A DNA stretch of 64,000 nucleotides from Anaspis maculata (GCA_949128115.1 OX421966.1:38333042-38397041), one strand, 5' to 3'. Counted from the first letter of the stretch, positions 12,130-24,714 are shown. Numbers and translations are program-made. Notes: a model not told the origin generated them from the sequence alone.

Positions 12130-12305
12130 GACAATTTCAGATGGCAAAAATCGTCTTTTTTTCAGTATAACTTGTTTAATCGTGTTTCAATTCAATTTTA
12201 AACACCATACTTGATATCAGAGGCCAAAATTTAGTTGGAAACGATACCACACTTGCCGATATCAATTCGAGGTTTTTGAGAGAAAAACAAAATACATTTT
12301 GCCGA
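12130..12305 (+). repeat. Diverged relative of one arm of the 377-2480 palindrome
   Basis: Compared with about 1690-1865, the same ordered words occur: AACTTGTTTAATCGTGTTTC, then a TCAATTCAAATTTACAC-like stretch, TTTAGT-GGAAA-GATACCA-ACTTG, and an AACAAAA tail. Similarity is clear but divergent. Only one arm was seen here. Confidence 0.55.
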
Positions 12306-12736
12306 TCTTCTTTTTTTTTCCAGGCAACTCAAACTACTTATCAACAATTCAAATGTCAAGCAAATATTGTGAAGCCTTGAGGCATCTAAGTATGGTTTTT
12401 TTTATTTATATAAGCTACAGGGTGTCATTTACGCATTTAAAATGGCAATATTTAGCCCCCTCCCCCACAATCAATGACGCACAAGGGTGAACCACCGAGT
12501 ATTTTGATATGTTATTCCTTAGGTCTTACAAGGCCCGTATACCAAATTTTAGCTTTGTGGGAATTTGTTGCGGGTCAAAACCTAATATGCCTGGGCTATT
12601 ACTTGACTGTAATTTTTTGTACGCTGATTTTCATGTAAATTCAATGTCAATTGTCCTCCGTCTGTTTTTGTGCATCTATAATTTTTTTTTTCATGTCATT
12701 TCGATGCTCACTGCTAATTTTGTCAGATATTTGATG
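12306..12736. other. Unassigned; one isolated CAGGGTGTC end
   Basis: A single CTACAGGGTGTCATTTACGC at about 12416-12435 resembles the outer end of the foldback family, but no inverted partner was found nearby. Nothing else recognised. Confidence 0.35.
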
Positions 12737-13496
12737 TACCGGGTGTTCACGATAAAATTCACCCCCCCTCTAGGAGGTTCCTCTTTGAGATATTTTGGAA
12801 AACCAAAAACTTTTTCCCAACGATTTTTCTCAGGGATCTTGAATCAATCGTCTAAAAGTTTTCAATTGGTACCGTATACAGGGTGTGACATGTAACTTTT
12901 TTTATTTCAAATACAACACCCTATATTTTATTACGTCATTCGATGAAGCCTTTCTTTCTGATTACAAAGATATATAACATTTATGATTTGTTTCGAGAAG
13001 GAAGCTGTCAAAAAAATAATAAAATAGGTAGTCAAATGAGTTGAAAATTAAAAATTTCGCGACACCCTATATTAGGGACAAATTAGACCATTTATCCATA
13101 CAGAGTTGAATTCTGCAGACAAAATGCTTCGAGAATAACTTTTTTTTCAGGGAGCTGTAGAAACCAAAGCCATCTTGCCGCGAAACAAAATTATTTGACT
13201 ACCTATTTTATCATTTTTTTGACAAATTACTTGTCAAAATAAATCATAAGTGTTATACATATATATTTGTAATAAGAAAAAAAGGGTCCACCAAATCACG
13301 GAATAAAATATAGGGTGTTGCATTCAAAATAAAAAAGTTACATATCACACCCTGTATATGGTACCAATTAAAAACTTTTAGACGACTGACTCAAGATCCC
13401 TGAGAAAAATCGTTGGGAAAAAGTTTTTACTTTTCCAAAATATCTCAAAGGGGAACCTCCTAGAGGGGGGGTGAATTTTATCGTGAACACCCTGTA
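12737..13496. mobile_element. Nested foldback element, 756 bp
   Basis: The outer element is 12739-13494, flanked by TA on both sides, with ends CCGGGTGTTCACGATAAAAT and ATTTTATCGTGAACACCCTG. Inside it a second TA-bounded pair starts CAGGGTGTGACATGTAACTT at 12879 and ends AAGTTACATATCACACCCTG at 13354. The arms run about 12739-13040 and 13188-13494, with both modules in mirror order. No coding capacity. Confidence 0.88.
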
Positions 13497-13810
13497 CCTA
13501 TGTATGTATTTCTCACGATCCCCATTGGTTATTATCGATTGATAATAATCAATAATATTATTGATTATTTTTATTATTGCTGATTTTAATTATACCTTGT
13601 GAGTTCTACTCCTTGTTGAATTTTTTACATTATCCACTGATGTCTTTGCATTTGTTTACTGATGTTTCTGTGAGTTTGTTTCACTTATGACGTACATTGA
13701 ATACCTCAAATTATCAGTGAGGCGCTGGTCATTTATATTTGCGAGTCTTCTTCCTTGGGCCTAACTCACTGGTTTGTTCGGCGAATTCTTCCATTGAGGT
13801 GCCTTTTCCG

Positions 13811-13975
13811 AATTCGTCACTCTCCCTTTTTCTTTGACTGACAATTTTGACATATTGTTTTTATTGTGTTTCAATTGTTTTTGTTCATGTTGCTCACTTT
13901 GTGTCATTTTGCAATTCTGTCAGTCCTGTGTTAAGTGTTTTGAGAAAAGAACCATAAAAGAATTATTTTGCAATT
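13811..13975 (+). repeat. Dispersed repeat, copy 2
   Basis: This stretch is related to 5621-5870 by shared ordered words, including TTGTGTCATTTT, CTGTCAGT and GTGTTTTGAGAAAAGAA. Flanking sequence on both sides is T-rich and unassigned. Confidence 0.5.
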
Positions 13976-14754
13976 ATGTTGCTTGAGTAAATGTCAATTT
14001 CTGTGCAATGAGCGTGTTTCATTAAGTTCCTTCTTCTTTCCCTCCAGGTCGTCTTACCCCTGAACAAAAGTGGATCGAAGGGTTTTTTAACCGCGGGTTT
14101 CAACGCGGGCACAACAAAAATAAAAACGGGCACAACGAAGGGTTCCAATTGCAGATTTCATCAGATTTCGGACGATCACAAATAGGCCAAATGAATGTCA
14201 TGTCAGGGGGGTGGGGGGGGGGCTTATATAACACAGTCATTCGACAAAACCGAGGACATGGCCATTGGCCAGGTAGGATATCAAGACTGACCATCCGGAC
14301 TGATCTAAAATAATCTCATTACGTCGTCTTTTCAACTCTAAACTGGCTCGATATATGTATAATTTCCTCGTTCAGAAGAATGCGCCCCCTGATGAGTGCT
14401 AATTTTCACGATTCTAGAAAACCTATGACCTATTATGACACGAGGGGAGTACGGAGTTTTTCATGTTCCGAATATCGAGCACGTCGCAAAACGTACCAGG
14501 GAGACGTCCACAACCTGTAGAAGCGATCGTGTGTTTATTTTGTCTTTCTTGTGAGAATGTAATTTTGCTTGTTTCAATTACACGTTTATGCCTTTTTCGA
14601 ATACTGCTGGCTTTGCATTAATTTTGGATCATTTTATCTGTTTGCTTGACACTATTATTCTACTCATTGCACTTCAGAAGTGCTTTCTTTTCTCATGTGC
14701 AATTTGCGTTGTTTTTGTCTTTGTGAGTGTTTAATGAACTTAATGAATTCGGCT
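13976..14754. other. Unassigned sequence
   Basis: No recognised gene. It contains a GTGGGGGGGGGG run near 14210-14221. Short minus-strand frames at 13963-14294 show no domain. Confidence 0.35.
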
Positions 14755-15062
14755 TCTTTTTTTTGCCCTGCATCAACTACTAGGTCATTAGCAAGTTTTT
14801 CTGTGTGGGTTTTTCAGTAACGATAACAGTATTGACGATAACAACGAAGACATTTTTGGAACAGTGGGGATTAATCAGTGTGGTTTTGTTCCGATGGCTT
14901 TCTTGTTTCATCCCTTTTCCCGGGGCATCACCGCACGATAGTAGATGCCCCAGTACTAGGAAACGCGTGAAGAAGTCCATCTGACCCAGTGCGGATTTGA
15001 ACCCGGGACCTTCGCCTTTGAAAGCGGAGCCGAGCTCACCGTGCTACCGACTGGGTTCGGAT
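14755..15062 (-). mobile_element. tRNA-derived SINE-like relic
   Basis: On the minus strand a 73-nt tRNA-like head (15062-14990) starts ACCCAGT and ends ACTGGGT, a perfect 7-bp acceptor stem. It has a good B-box GGTTCAAATCC and a weaker A-box around GTAGCACGGTGAG. The T-stem and anticodon stem pair poorly, so it is not a working tRNA. A unique body of about 230 bp follows and ends in an A-run (seen as TTTTTTTTT at 14757-14765). This order fits a SINE. No convincing target duplication was found. Confidence 0.5.
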
Positions 15063-15239
15063 TTGGCTTTGTATGTTTGTATTTCATGTCATTGCTGTAA
15101 TGGTTACTCCAGTAATTAGTTTTTGTGTAATTGTTCTGTTTATGTACCTACCTAACAAATAAACTGCAAGGTTGCGTGCCTCACCTTTGTGTGTACGTCA
15201 TTACCTGCGATGTTTTAATGTTTCATTTTTCCATGTGCA

Positions 15240-15375
15240 GTTATTATGTATCAGTACGATTTTAAAGTGGTTTATCGTCGTGAATTCGAAGTCAACGTCA
15301 TTCACGATGCGCTGAGTTTGGCCGTCCCAAAGGTTTCAGAACGGTGTAACATGTACTTCGCGGATGTCACCGACG
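15240..15375 (+). pseudogene. LTR-retroelement RNase H tail fragment
   Basis: The frame opening at 15246 begins MYQYDFKVVYRREFEVNVIH followed by DALSLAVPK. This resembles the end of Ty3/gypsy-class RNase H, where a YDF-type strand, a YR-GxxN loop and a conserved DALSR motif occur in this order. Here the motif reads DALSL. About 40 residues match; the remaining 70 codons of the open frame do not resemble pol. RT, integrase and LTRs are missing. The sequence just before it, TTTTTCCATGTGCAG, would make a good 3' splice site, so an exonised or domesticated fragment cannot be excluded. It could also be a chance short match. Confidence 0.45.
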
Positions 15376-17109
15376 CCTTGGTACATGGATTATGCGGCGG
15401 AGACTTTCCGATCATTTGCTCGATTTTCTTCTGTTGTAAGTCGGGAAGGGCTTCTCCCGGAAAACCGCGAAGCGCCGAATTCGCACAGCGACTACGCTCG
15501 GAGCTGGAGAGTGACGGTTCCGGAAGAACATTGAAAGAAGATCCTTTGAGACTCCCATCAGCGCCCGATATTTAGACACGAAGGTGTCTCCAGAGCCTTT
15601 CGTTAATTAGTCCCTTGGTGTAAGAGGGACTCTTACACTTTGTAGATACGATAACGCCTATGCAACACACAAACAGTAGAATCGAATCTGATCCTCCCGA
15701 TATGCGTCAATTCCACGTGTTATCTACTTATTTGTTGTGTTTTCGGTGGTGGATTTGTATTATTTGTTGTCTAACTTTCCATTCTCCCCAAATGTTAACG
15801 TCCTTTTAGTTTCGGCGAAACACAATCGCATGAACAAATAGATGACACCAAGGGTGACACTTTACGCTCTTAGATATCTGCCCCAGTTGTGTAACCGAAA
15901 AATTAATCAGATCCCACTTCCACGACCGCGGCATCCAGCAACCGGAATCCGAGGAATAATGGGGCGACCCGACAATGACAAGAAAAATTCATAACCGAAA
16001 TATGTTTGGGCTTCCCACGGACGTCCGCTGCTAGAGATTAGATTATGTTTTGAGGAAATTTATTGTGCGCCGTCGTTCTCTGGCACACCCGTATATTTCA
16101 ATAGATTGGGGAAAGAGGAGGGTGCGCTTCTAGCTCTCTATGCTGTGCCGCAAAACACGAACTGGTTGGTTATTGGTGGCGAGAGCGTGAACTGGAAACT
16201 ATGAATGTGTTGCCGTTTTTGTTTTTCGCATACAGACGATCGCGAGAGGGTTATTCAAATGAAATGTGCACGCGAGAGTGGTGGCGAAACGGTCTTTATT
16301 GCAGAAACAGCCCGGAGTTTCCATTATGACATACGGTCTTGCTGGCTGCTAGCTGTCGATGATGCCACCAATTCCAGCAACAGGAACTTGCGGTTATTTG
16401 CTGGAAAGTTGATGCCGCAGACGCGGAAATATTTTGCATCCTCGACAGAAATTGCGATTAGAGCGTGGATGGGCGTGAACGTTTTAGAAATGCGAATTTG
16501 AAGTTTCACGAACATTCAAAAAGGTTGTAGAACTGGTGACTAGAGATAGTTTCTTGGAAATATTTGCACCGTTTCCAAGATCTAATTTTCATTGTTGCAC
16601 TTTTGCGGTCTTTCTCGTCTGAGTAAAAATAGGGAAACTTCACCGGTGTGGCGTAGGTGTGATGACTTAGCCCACTATTTCCATTTCAATTTTGTTTTAA
16701 GTATACCTAGGTACTCTGAGGATAACTTAGGAGTTGAATGCCATATATCCAGAAGCTACCATTATCTAAACAATCGCTGCTATGACAATCACCTCCGGTT
16801 CAAAGTTAACTATAGATGGAAACACCTGCCCTGGGGCATTGATTGGGTAATTCGCGGATCACTGATGATTGCAATTTTCGGCACCTGGCTGAATGGAGCA
16901 TTTGGTACTATAGGTACTGATGGTATTCAGGCAGTTTATTATGTTGTTCCTGTTCCTGTCCTGAGTTCCTGCTGCAGATTTTTATGTAGAAGGTTCTGAG
17001 GTTCTTTTCCACCTCTCTAATTAATGCATTAACCTCGCACAACTCAAAGTCCGGAAAGGCCTCAAAGTATTTTCGGTATTTCCAGGATTTTTTTGCACGC
17101 GATTGTACC
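15376..17109. other. Unassigned, somewhat GC-richer
   Basis: The open frame continuing to 15575 and frames near 16205-16515 and 16592-16999 have no domain I recognise. No repeats seen. Confidence 0.35.
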
Positions 17110-17230
17110 TACACCAACAAATTGTTTCTCATTTGAGCCCCATCTCAAATTGTTCGAATGATTAGTTTGTCTACAGGAACAGTCTCTAAGTTAGATGTCT
17201 AGGTGACTTTTGAGGCTCCAAAATTGTATG
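17110..17230 (-). repeat. Inverted copy of the 10771-11335 repeat
   Basis: Read on the minus strand it contains GGAGCCTCAAAAGTCACCTA, then GACTGTTCCTGTAGACAAAC and TAATCATT-GAACAAT. These align with about 11217-11320 on the plus strand. Confidence 0.6.
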
Positions 17231-17648
17231 ATGCATAAAGATGCTCGTAGAGCAACATCTCGGAAGATTGTACTGCGATTTTGTCAAACATCGTTGACCA
17301 ATATTCCCGAGATTCTAAACTAGGCATTGCTACTGGTTGGCTATTGCCTACACTGCAACTTCAAATAAGGACAATTCTACAAAAAACAAACTTTTTCCGC
17401 CAAGGTGAAATGGATGTTCAAAATTTGCAAAAATTGGCATTTCGAATACAAGAAGATGACTTGTTAGGTTTCTGACAATGTGACTGAACGTTTTAAGATC
17501 GTCAGAGCCGTATGCCACTTTGGTTACGAAAAGAACTTGTCTCGTTACCCTTATCTATGAGGTAGCAAAAGAGGGCTATAGGGGCTCGCTGGGGACTTAG
17601 AGAGCTCAAAAGATGAATCTAATGGTTACCAAAGGTACAAACGGATTC

Positions 17649-20566
17649 CCACTGAAACCACCCCAGCTATCATCTTGTACCCCTGAATGGGTAGGCAACC
17701 CTTTATACTGGCATTTAATTCAACTTATTTGAATTAAATCATTTTTCCCGCTTTTGGAACCGCTTGGCCGATGATCATCTAGTATCAGGACGACATCCCG
17801 TTGTGCCTCTCTTCTTGTTGTTCGATTATAGAGTTCTCGAGATTGTTGAGACAGGTCTGACTACAAGTTTGAACGCAATAAGACACAGTTAAAGTTTTAA
17901 CGTAACATCAATCTATTGACTTCTATGTACAATTCAAAATGTTTAAATAATGGCTCGCTCCTATACCTAGTTCTACCTTCACATCGCAGGCTAAATTATC
18001 TAAAAGATCTACCCTATTACCGAAGAGGTAACTTTCCCCTAATTATTTCAGACGTCCCAACACCTCAACCCTCCGACGAACACCTGACTCTACACCTTGA
18101 CCGACATTTAATTCTGACTGGCTTTCGCGGTTCAAAGTTCCTTTTGTGGTTACATCAGATCCAACATTTATGTTAGTGTTAGAGGTTATGTTAGGGTTAG
18201 GCCCGGCTTCTAGACACTGCAAAGAGAAGAGTGACTTCGACCACGAATGCAATCTAAGATTTGTGGGCCGGTGTGTGTATGGTAGCCCACCTTATTGTGG
18301 CATTCTTTTCAAAGGCTGTTGCTTCTTTTTGGGCCATGGTCTCTTTTGCCCGTTTGGAAAGGATTGGATATGGCTACCTTTGTGGGGGCCTATTCCCTTT
18401 TTTCACCGTGAGTCGCCCCCAACGCTCAGAAAGATTCCCGCGGTCGCGCGTGTCTATAACCGGAAATGTTGAACCAAATTTCGCCCTTCCAAAAACTTTC
18501 AAACCGATGGTGAGCGCGAAACAATTACTCTAGTCAAGATACAAATTTAATTTGGAGAACGTTTTGAGCATGCCCCGTATACGCTCTAGTTCGTTGTTGT
18601 TCAGCAATTTGGGAGAGAAGGCCGCAGCCGGGAGAAACAAAACGCAGAGAATTGACTATACAGGGTGTTCGCCAAAAAGCCGATGTGGAGAGGCGTCGAA
18701 ATAATCTTTGCCCTAACGCGAAATAATCGCCGTCTACACTATTCCTGATCGAGCCCTAATAACAATTCATTTTTTACAAAGTCCCTATCTGAACGATGGC
18801 GTCGTTGGGTACCGGATTAAATTCATCAGTTTCGAATAAGAACGTCTTCATTCCCGTAACAAGCTCTATATGGAAATATCCGGAACGGTCGTGGCGCTAA
18901 AACAAAATCATTAGTTTCAAGGAGGGGGGGGGGGGGTGTCCATCAATCCGATCAACAATTACGACTCTACGGCAGGATCCGAACCCCGATCTCAACGCGA
19001 TGCTATTTTATTTCAATTACTTGATTTTTCACATAGTTCTCAAAATTTACATTTTCCGAATAACTAGGAACTTCAGAAACGCAGAGGAAGCTCACCCGCG
19101 AGTTTCCAGATCTAACCCACTAGGTCCGGTGCTCTGAGTACCGCAGTCACAAAGCCAAGTCCAGAGGGCCCAAGAGCGCGAATACCTTTCTATGAAGGTA
19201 TCCAACAAAGGACGAGGCTTTAAAGTGGCTGTACCTGACGGCAGACAGTAGCGCAGATACCAGCACGTGCAGGCAGATTCAGAACGCACGCGTGAGCCCC
19301 ATCATACATTTTTCCGACAAAGCCTAACCGTAAGCAACTATCCCAACTCACCAAGACTAACCTCCCGCTCGTCGAGGTCATCACTCCGCCACACGAGATA
19401 CCGAAACGAGAGACCTCATTTCTATCGGGCCTGGTTCATTTAGGGGTTTCAACTCGACATCCTCGAGGTGGGCTAGAACTCATCGTGGAGGGAACGCGAC
19501 TCAGCATCCTGGAGGGGGTTCGAAACACTTCGTCAACGGGTCCCAACTCTACGACTTGGAGAAGGGTCGAAACTCAACACCGGAAGGGTCTTGGCACATC
19601 GACCTGGCAAAAGGGCTGGAACTCATCGTCGGAGGGCTCTGACTCGACACCTGGAGGCGGATCAAGACTCAACGTCCAAGGGCTCTGACTCGACATCCTA
19701 GAGACGGGTTGCAACTCAACGGGGGAAGCAACTCATCAGTCTCTCGGAGGGTCAAAACTCAACCTGGAGGGTTCTCGACTCAGCGTGCCCCCAAGGGGAC
19801 CAAAACACGACTCCGAAGGGTTCCAACTCGGCTTTCTCCAGGGGGCCTTTGAGACACATCAGCCGGGGGAAATCGACTCGTCATTTTCCAAGTGGGCTGG
19901 GACTCTTCATTGGGGCTTCGACGCTTCGGCCTCTAGGAGGGTCGCGACGCAACATAAACGGGTTCTAACTCAGCTTCCTCGAAGGGGACTAAAACTCTTC
20001 GCTAACAGGCCCGCAGAAGCACTCGGCAGCGGACGCGACAAGTCGGGGGCGGACGGCAGCCCAGGAGGATTGGTCCAGGTACCACGGTCAATCTCCGGCG
20101 ATATCCTCCATTCCCAGCAATTCGGAATATTTTATTGCATCCAAAACGATCGCGAACGGTGTATAGACAGCTCAGGTAATCCGAGACGCCGCTGGAGAAT
20201 GCGACCGGCGGTGCAACACGTGTGAATCGGATGGTGGCGGGCAGCGGGCAGCGGGCGGTGGCACGACGCGTCAACACAGTGGGAGTACGGCAGCAACTAG
20301 CTGAGTCAATGTGCGGGTGCTTTACTTCATATGCACCAATTCACCATTTCGTCGGACATCAAGCAGGAACGGTTGTTGAATGTCGATGATGGGCCAGTAA
20401 ATTATGTTATAGAGCTTTGCGGGATTTACACGAATGAATTAAATAGCTAGCGACATCTTTTAATGATGCCTTGACTCTGAATATTCACATTCTCATACCT
20501 CGATTTCACGGCTTTGAATTATTTTCCTCCGGAATATTTTCGGCCCGCCAAATGCGGGTGGCTTCA
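17649..20566 (+). repeat. 2.9-kb direct repeat, copy 1 (LTR-like)
   Basis: This block is repeated at 21257-24175 and the two look essentially identical; the only difference noticed is one G in a homopolymer run near 18922-18934. The core begins TGAAACCACCC (17652) and ends GGGTGGCTTCA (20566). It therefore has TG...CA ends and an 11-bp inverted terminal repeat with one mismatch, as LTRs have. CCAC precedes it. The interior has a TA-CAGGGTGTTCGCC word at about 18659-18675, a G-run, and a degenerate minisatellite (19440-19990). Short open frames (up to 146 codons) are duplicated with it and resemble nothing known. Confidence 0.9.
19440..19990 (+). repeat. Degenerate minisatellite of about 31-34 bp, copy 1
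   Basis: About sixteen imperfect units follow the pattern GGG-x-AACTC(G/A)ACxTCCT-x-GAGG. ACTC recurs at nearly every unit. It lies wholly inside the first 2.9-kb repeat. Confidence 0.75.
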
Positions 20567-21256
20567 GTCTCCTCCTTTTCCACGACAAGGGAGAACTAGA
20601 GATAACTTGGCGTGGAAAGAAAATCTAGAACAGATAGTTAGGAACGGACTTGACAAATAAGATACCTATTATGGATCTTGAACTCTTCTTCCTTCTCCTC
20701 CTAAACTTTGATCGACCTTCCTCCTCCTAGACCTTACATCTTGTCTTCGTGGAAAGGAAATCTAAAACCAACAGTTACGAATGGACTTAACAAATGAGAT
20801 ACCTATTATGAGTCTCGATAGGACTCTTCTTCCTTCTCCTCCTATACTTTGAATAGACCTTCCTCCTCCTAGACCTTGCATCTTGTCTTCTCCTCCTAGT
20901 CCTAAAACAATTCGTTAGTTGCTTCATAGTAACAAACCTTCTTTTCCCATTCCTCATCAAATCAGTGTGGTCGCCATCTAGAACAAAAGATTAGTACCTA
21001 ACTATTTCATAACCAACCTCAATCCCTCTTCATCGCCAGAGTGTTTGGACCACAACCATTGCTTTTCAATCTAAAACAAATCATTAGTGTAATTTCACCA
21101 CAAACCTCATCTCTGTTTCCGAGTATAATCCATTTCGACCCATCCTCAACTTCTTCACGCAGCCATCCTGGGTCCCAGTCACCTAAAAACTCATTGCCTT
21201 CAAACTCAAAGTCAGCAATCTCTCAGCTCAAGAAAAACTCTATCCTGGTCACGGCA
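20567..21256 (+). repeat. 690-bp pyrimidine-rich spacer with tandem repeats
   Basis: This spacer separates the two 2.9-kb repeats. It starts with two units of about 147 bp (from 20611 and from 20758), each with CGTGGAAAG, GATACCTATTATG, TTCTTCCTTCTCCTCCTA and CTTCCTCCTCCTAGACCTT. More diverged units built on CTAAAACAA-TCATTAGT follow to about 21100. There is no coding capacity. No TGG primer-binding site follows the upstream repeat and no polypurine tract precedes the downstream one, so classical retroelement signals are missing. Confidence 0.75.
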
Positions 21257-24175
21257 CCACTGAAACCACCCCAGCTATCATCTTGTACCCCTGAATGGGT
21301 AGGCAACCCTTTATACTGGCATTTAATTCAACTTATTTGAATTAAATCATTTTTCCCGCTTTTGGAACCGCTTGGCCGATGATCATCTAGTATCAGGACG
21401 ACATCCCGTTGTGCCTCTCTTCTTGTTGTTCGATTATAGAGTTCTCGAGATTGTTGAGACAGGTCTGACTACAAGTTTGAACGCAATAAGACACAGTTAA
21501 AGTTTTAACGTAACATCAATCTATTGACTTCTATGTACAATTCAAAATGTTTAAATAATGGCTCGCTCCTATACCTAGTTCTACCTTCACATCGCAGGCT
21601 AAATTATCTAAAAGATCTACCCTATTACCGAAGAGGTAACTTTCCCCTAATTATTTCAGACGTCCCAACACCTCAACCCTCCGACGAACACCTGACTCTA
21701 CACCTTGACCGACATTTAATTCTGACTGGCTTTCGCGGTTCAAAGTTCCTTTTGTGGTTACATCAGATCCAACATTTATGTTAGTGTTAGAGGTTATGTT
21801 AGGGTTAGGCCCGGCTTCTAGACACTGCAAAGAGAAGAGTGACTTCGACCACGAATGCAATCTAAGATTTGTGGGCCGGTGTGTGTATGGTAGCCCACCT
21901 TATTGTGGCATTCTTTTCAAAGGCTGTTGCTTCTTTTTGGGCCATGGTCTCTTTTGCCCGTTTGGAAAGGATTGGATATGGCTACCTTTGTGGGGGCCTA
22001 TTCCCTTTTTTCACCGTGAGTCGCCCCCAACGCTCAGAAAGATTCCCGCGGTCGCGCGTGTCTATAACCGGAAATGTTGAACCAAATTTCGCCCTTCCAA
22101 AAACTTTCAAACCGATGGTGAGCGCGAAACAATTACTCTAGTCAAGATACAAATTTAATTTGGAGAACGTTTTGAGCATGCCCCGTATACGCTCTAGTTC
22201 GTTGTTGTTCAGCAATTTGGGAGAGAAGGCCGCAGCCGGGAGAAACAAAACGCAGAGAATTGACTATACAGGGTGTTCGCCAAAAAGCCGATGTGGAGAG
22301 GCGTCGAAATAATCTTTGCCCTAACGCGAAATAATCGCCGTCTACACTATTCCTGATCGAGCCCTAATAACAATTCATTTTTTACAAAGTCCCTATCTGA
22401 ACGATGGCGTCGTTGGGTACCGGATTAAATTCATCAGTTTCGAATAAGAACGTCTTCATTCCCGTAACAAGCTCTATATGGAAATATCCGGAACGGTCGT
22501 GGCGCTAAAACAAAATCATTAGTTTCAAGGAGGGGGGGGGGGGGGTGTCCATCAATCCGATCAACAATTACGACTCTACGGCAGGATCCGAACCCCGATC
22601 TCAACGCGATGCTATTTTATTTCAATTACTTGATTTTTCACATAGTTCTCAAAATTTACATTTTCCGAATAACTAGGAACTTCAGAAACGCAGAGGAAGC
22701 TCACCCGCGAGTTTCCAGATCTAACCCACTAGGTCCGGTGCTCTGAGTACCGCAGTCACAAAGCCAAGTCCAGAGGGCCCAAGAGCGCGAATACCTTTCT
22801 ATGAAGGTATCCAACAAAGGACGAGGCTTTAAAGTGGCTGTACCTGACGGCAGACAGTAGCGCAGATACCAGCACGTGCAGGCAGATTCAGAACGCACGC
22901 GTGAGCCCCATCATACATTTTTCCGACAAAGCCTAACCGTAAGCAACTATCCCAACTCACCAAGACTAACCTCCCGCTCGTCGAGGTCATCACTCCGCCA
23001 CACGAGATACCGAAACGAGAGACCTCATTTCTATCGGGCCTGGTTCATTTAGGGGTTTCAACTCGACATCCTCGAGGTGGGCTAGAACTCATCGTGGAGG
23101 GAACGCGACTCAGCATCCTGGAGGGGGTTCGAAACACTTCGTCAACGGGTCCCAACTCTACGACTTGGAGAAGGGTCGAAACTCAACACCGGAAGGGTCT
23201 TGGCACATCGACCTGGCAAAAGGGCTGGAACTCATCGTCGGAGGGCTCTGACTCGACACCTGGAGGCGGATCAAGACTCAACGTCCAAGGGCTCTGACTC
23301 GACATCCTAGAGACGGGTTGCAACTCAACGGGGGAAGCAACTCATCAGTCTCTCGGAGGGTCAAAACTCAACCTGGAGGGTTCTCGACTCAGCGTGCCCC
23401 CAAGGGGACCAAAACACGACTCCGAAGGGTTCCAACTCGGCTTTCTCCAGGGGGCCTTTGAGACACATCAGCCGGGGGAAATCGACTCGTCATTTTCCAA
23501 GTGGGCTGGGACTCTTCATTGGGGCTTCGACGCTTCGGCCTCTAGGAGGGTCGCGACGCAACATAAACGGGTTCTAACTCAGCTTCCTCGAAGGGGACTA
23601 AAACTCTTCGCTAACAGGCCCGCAGAAGCACTCGGCAGCGGACGCGACAAGTCGGGGGCGGACGGCAGCCCAGGAGGATTGGTCCAGGTACCACGGTCAA
23701 TCTCCGGCGATATCCTCCATTCCCAGCAATTCGGAATATTTTATTGCATCCAAAACGATCGCGAACGGTGTATAGACAGCTCAGGTAATCCGAGACGCCG
23801 CTGGAGAATGCGACCGGCGGTGCAACACGTGTGAATCGGATGGTGGCGGGCAGCGGGCAGCGGGCGGTGGCACGACGCGTCAACACAGTGGGAGTACGGC
23901 AGCAACTAGCTGAGTCAATGTGCGGGTGCTTTACTTCATATGCACCAATTCACCATTTCGTCGGACATCAAGCAGGAACGGTTGTTGAATGTCGATGATG
24001 GGCCAGTAAATTATGTTATAGAGCTTTGCGGGATTTACACGAATGAATTAAATAGCTAGCGACATCTTTTAATGATGCCTTGACTCTGAATATTCACATT
24101 CTCATACCTCGATTTCACGGCTTTGAATTATTTTCCTCCGGAATATTTTCGGCCCGCCAAATGCGGGTGGCTTCA
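21257..24175 (+). repeat. 2.9-kb direct repeat, copy 2 (LTR-like)
   Basis: Second copy of 17649-20566, offset by 3608-3609 bp. It is preceded by CCAC (21257-21260) and followed directly by CCAC (24176-24179). With the CCAC before copy 1 this allows a 4-bp target duplication around the whole 17652-24175 structure, or around copy 2 alone. The near identity means either very recent origin, gene conversion, or an assembly duplication. Confidence 0.9.
23049..23599 (+). repeat. Degenerate minisatellite of about 31-34 bp, copy 2
   Basis: Same array as 19440-19990, carried in the second 2.9-kb repeat. No unit-number difference between the two arrays was noticed, which is unusual for a tandem repeat that has had time to drift. 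Confidence 0.75.
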
Positions 24176-24714
24176 CCACTATTATTAAAAATGTTTTTGG
24201 ATAACGCCAAATGGTGAAAATTGCAGTGGTAAAGACATTGGCCAACCAGACCAGGAGGTTGCAGAAGACTGGGTGAGGCTTCTAATAATCCATAGGTCAG
24301 CGACCTTTTTCGTGATGAGAAAAATTCATTTATAGCAGGCCCGAACCATTTTTGATTATCATAGAGCTGTTTTCTCATGATTCAGAACTAAGAACTGTAT
24401 CCTGTCAGTAAGTGAGAAGACTAGCAAAATTCCGATTCAAGAGGACTTCGTCAAGTGCGAGCAGTTGATTCAAACCTGTTGGAGTGTAATTCAACTTCCC
24501 GTGGCTATACAACAATCTCATATTTTCAATTGGAAATTTTGCCAAAACGATTTTGGCACATTGCTACAAACTCAGCCAGATCACCCTGTAACGTTGAGGT
24601 TCACAAATCCGTGAGTTTGAGGACTTGTAGAATACCCTTGGAGCTTTCCTCATAAAAAATTTGCAGGGAATCTGCCGAGTGGTTTTTCTGTAGAAAAACT
24701 CCAAAAAAGTGTCC

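Noticed and set aside
14990..15062. Functional tRNA gene on the minus strand
   Set aside because: The acceptor stem is perfect but the T-stem and anticodon stem do not pair properly; better explained as a SINE head.
18170..18210. Telomere-like GTTAGGGTTAGG
   Set aside because: There are only one to two units with degenerate neighbours; too short to be telomeric and duplicated only as part of the 2.9-kb repeat.
19785..20225. 146-codon frame in the 2.9-kb repeat, duplicated at 23394-23834
   Set aside because: It runs through the degenerate minisatellite and has no domain; its conservation only reflects the recent duplication.
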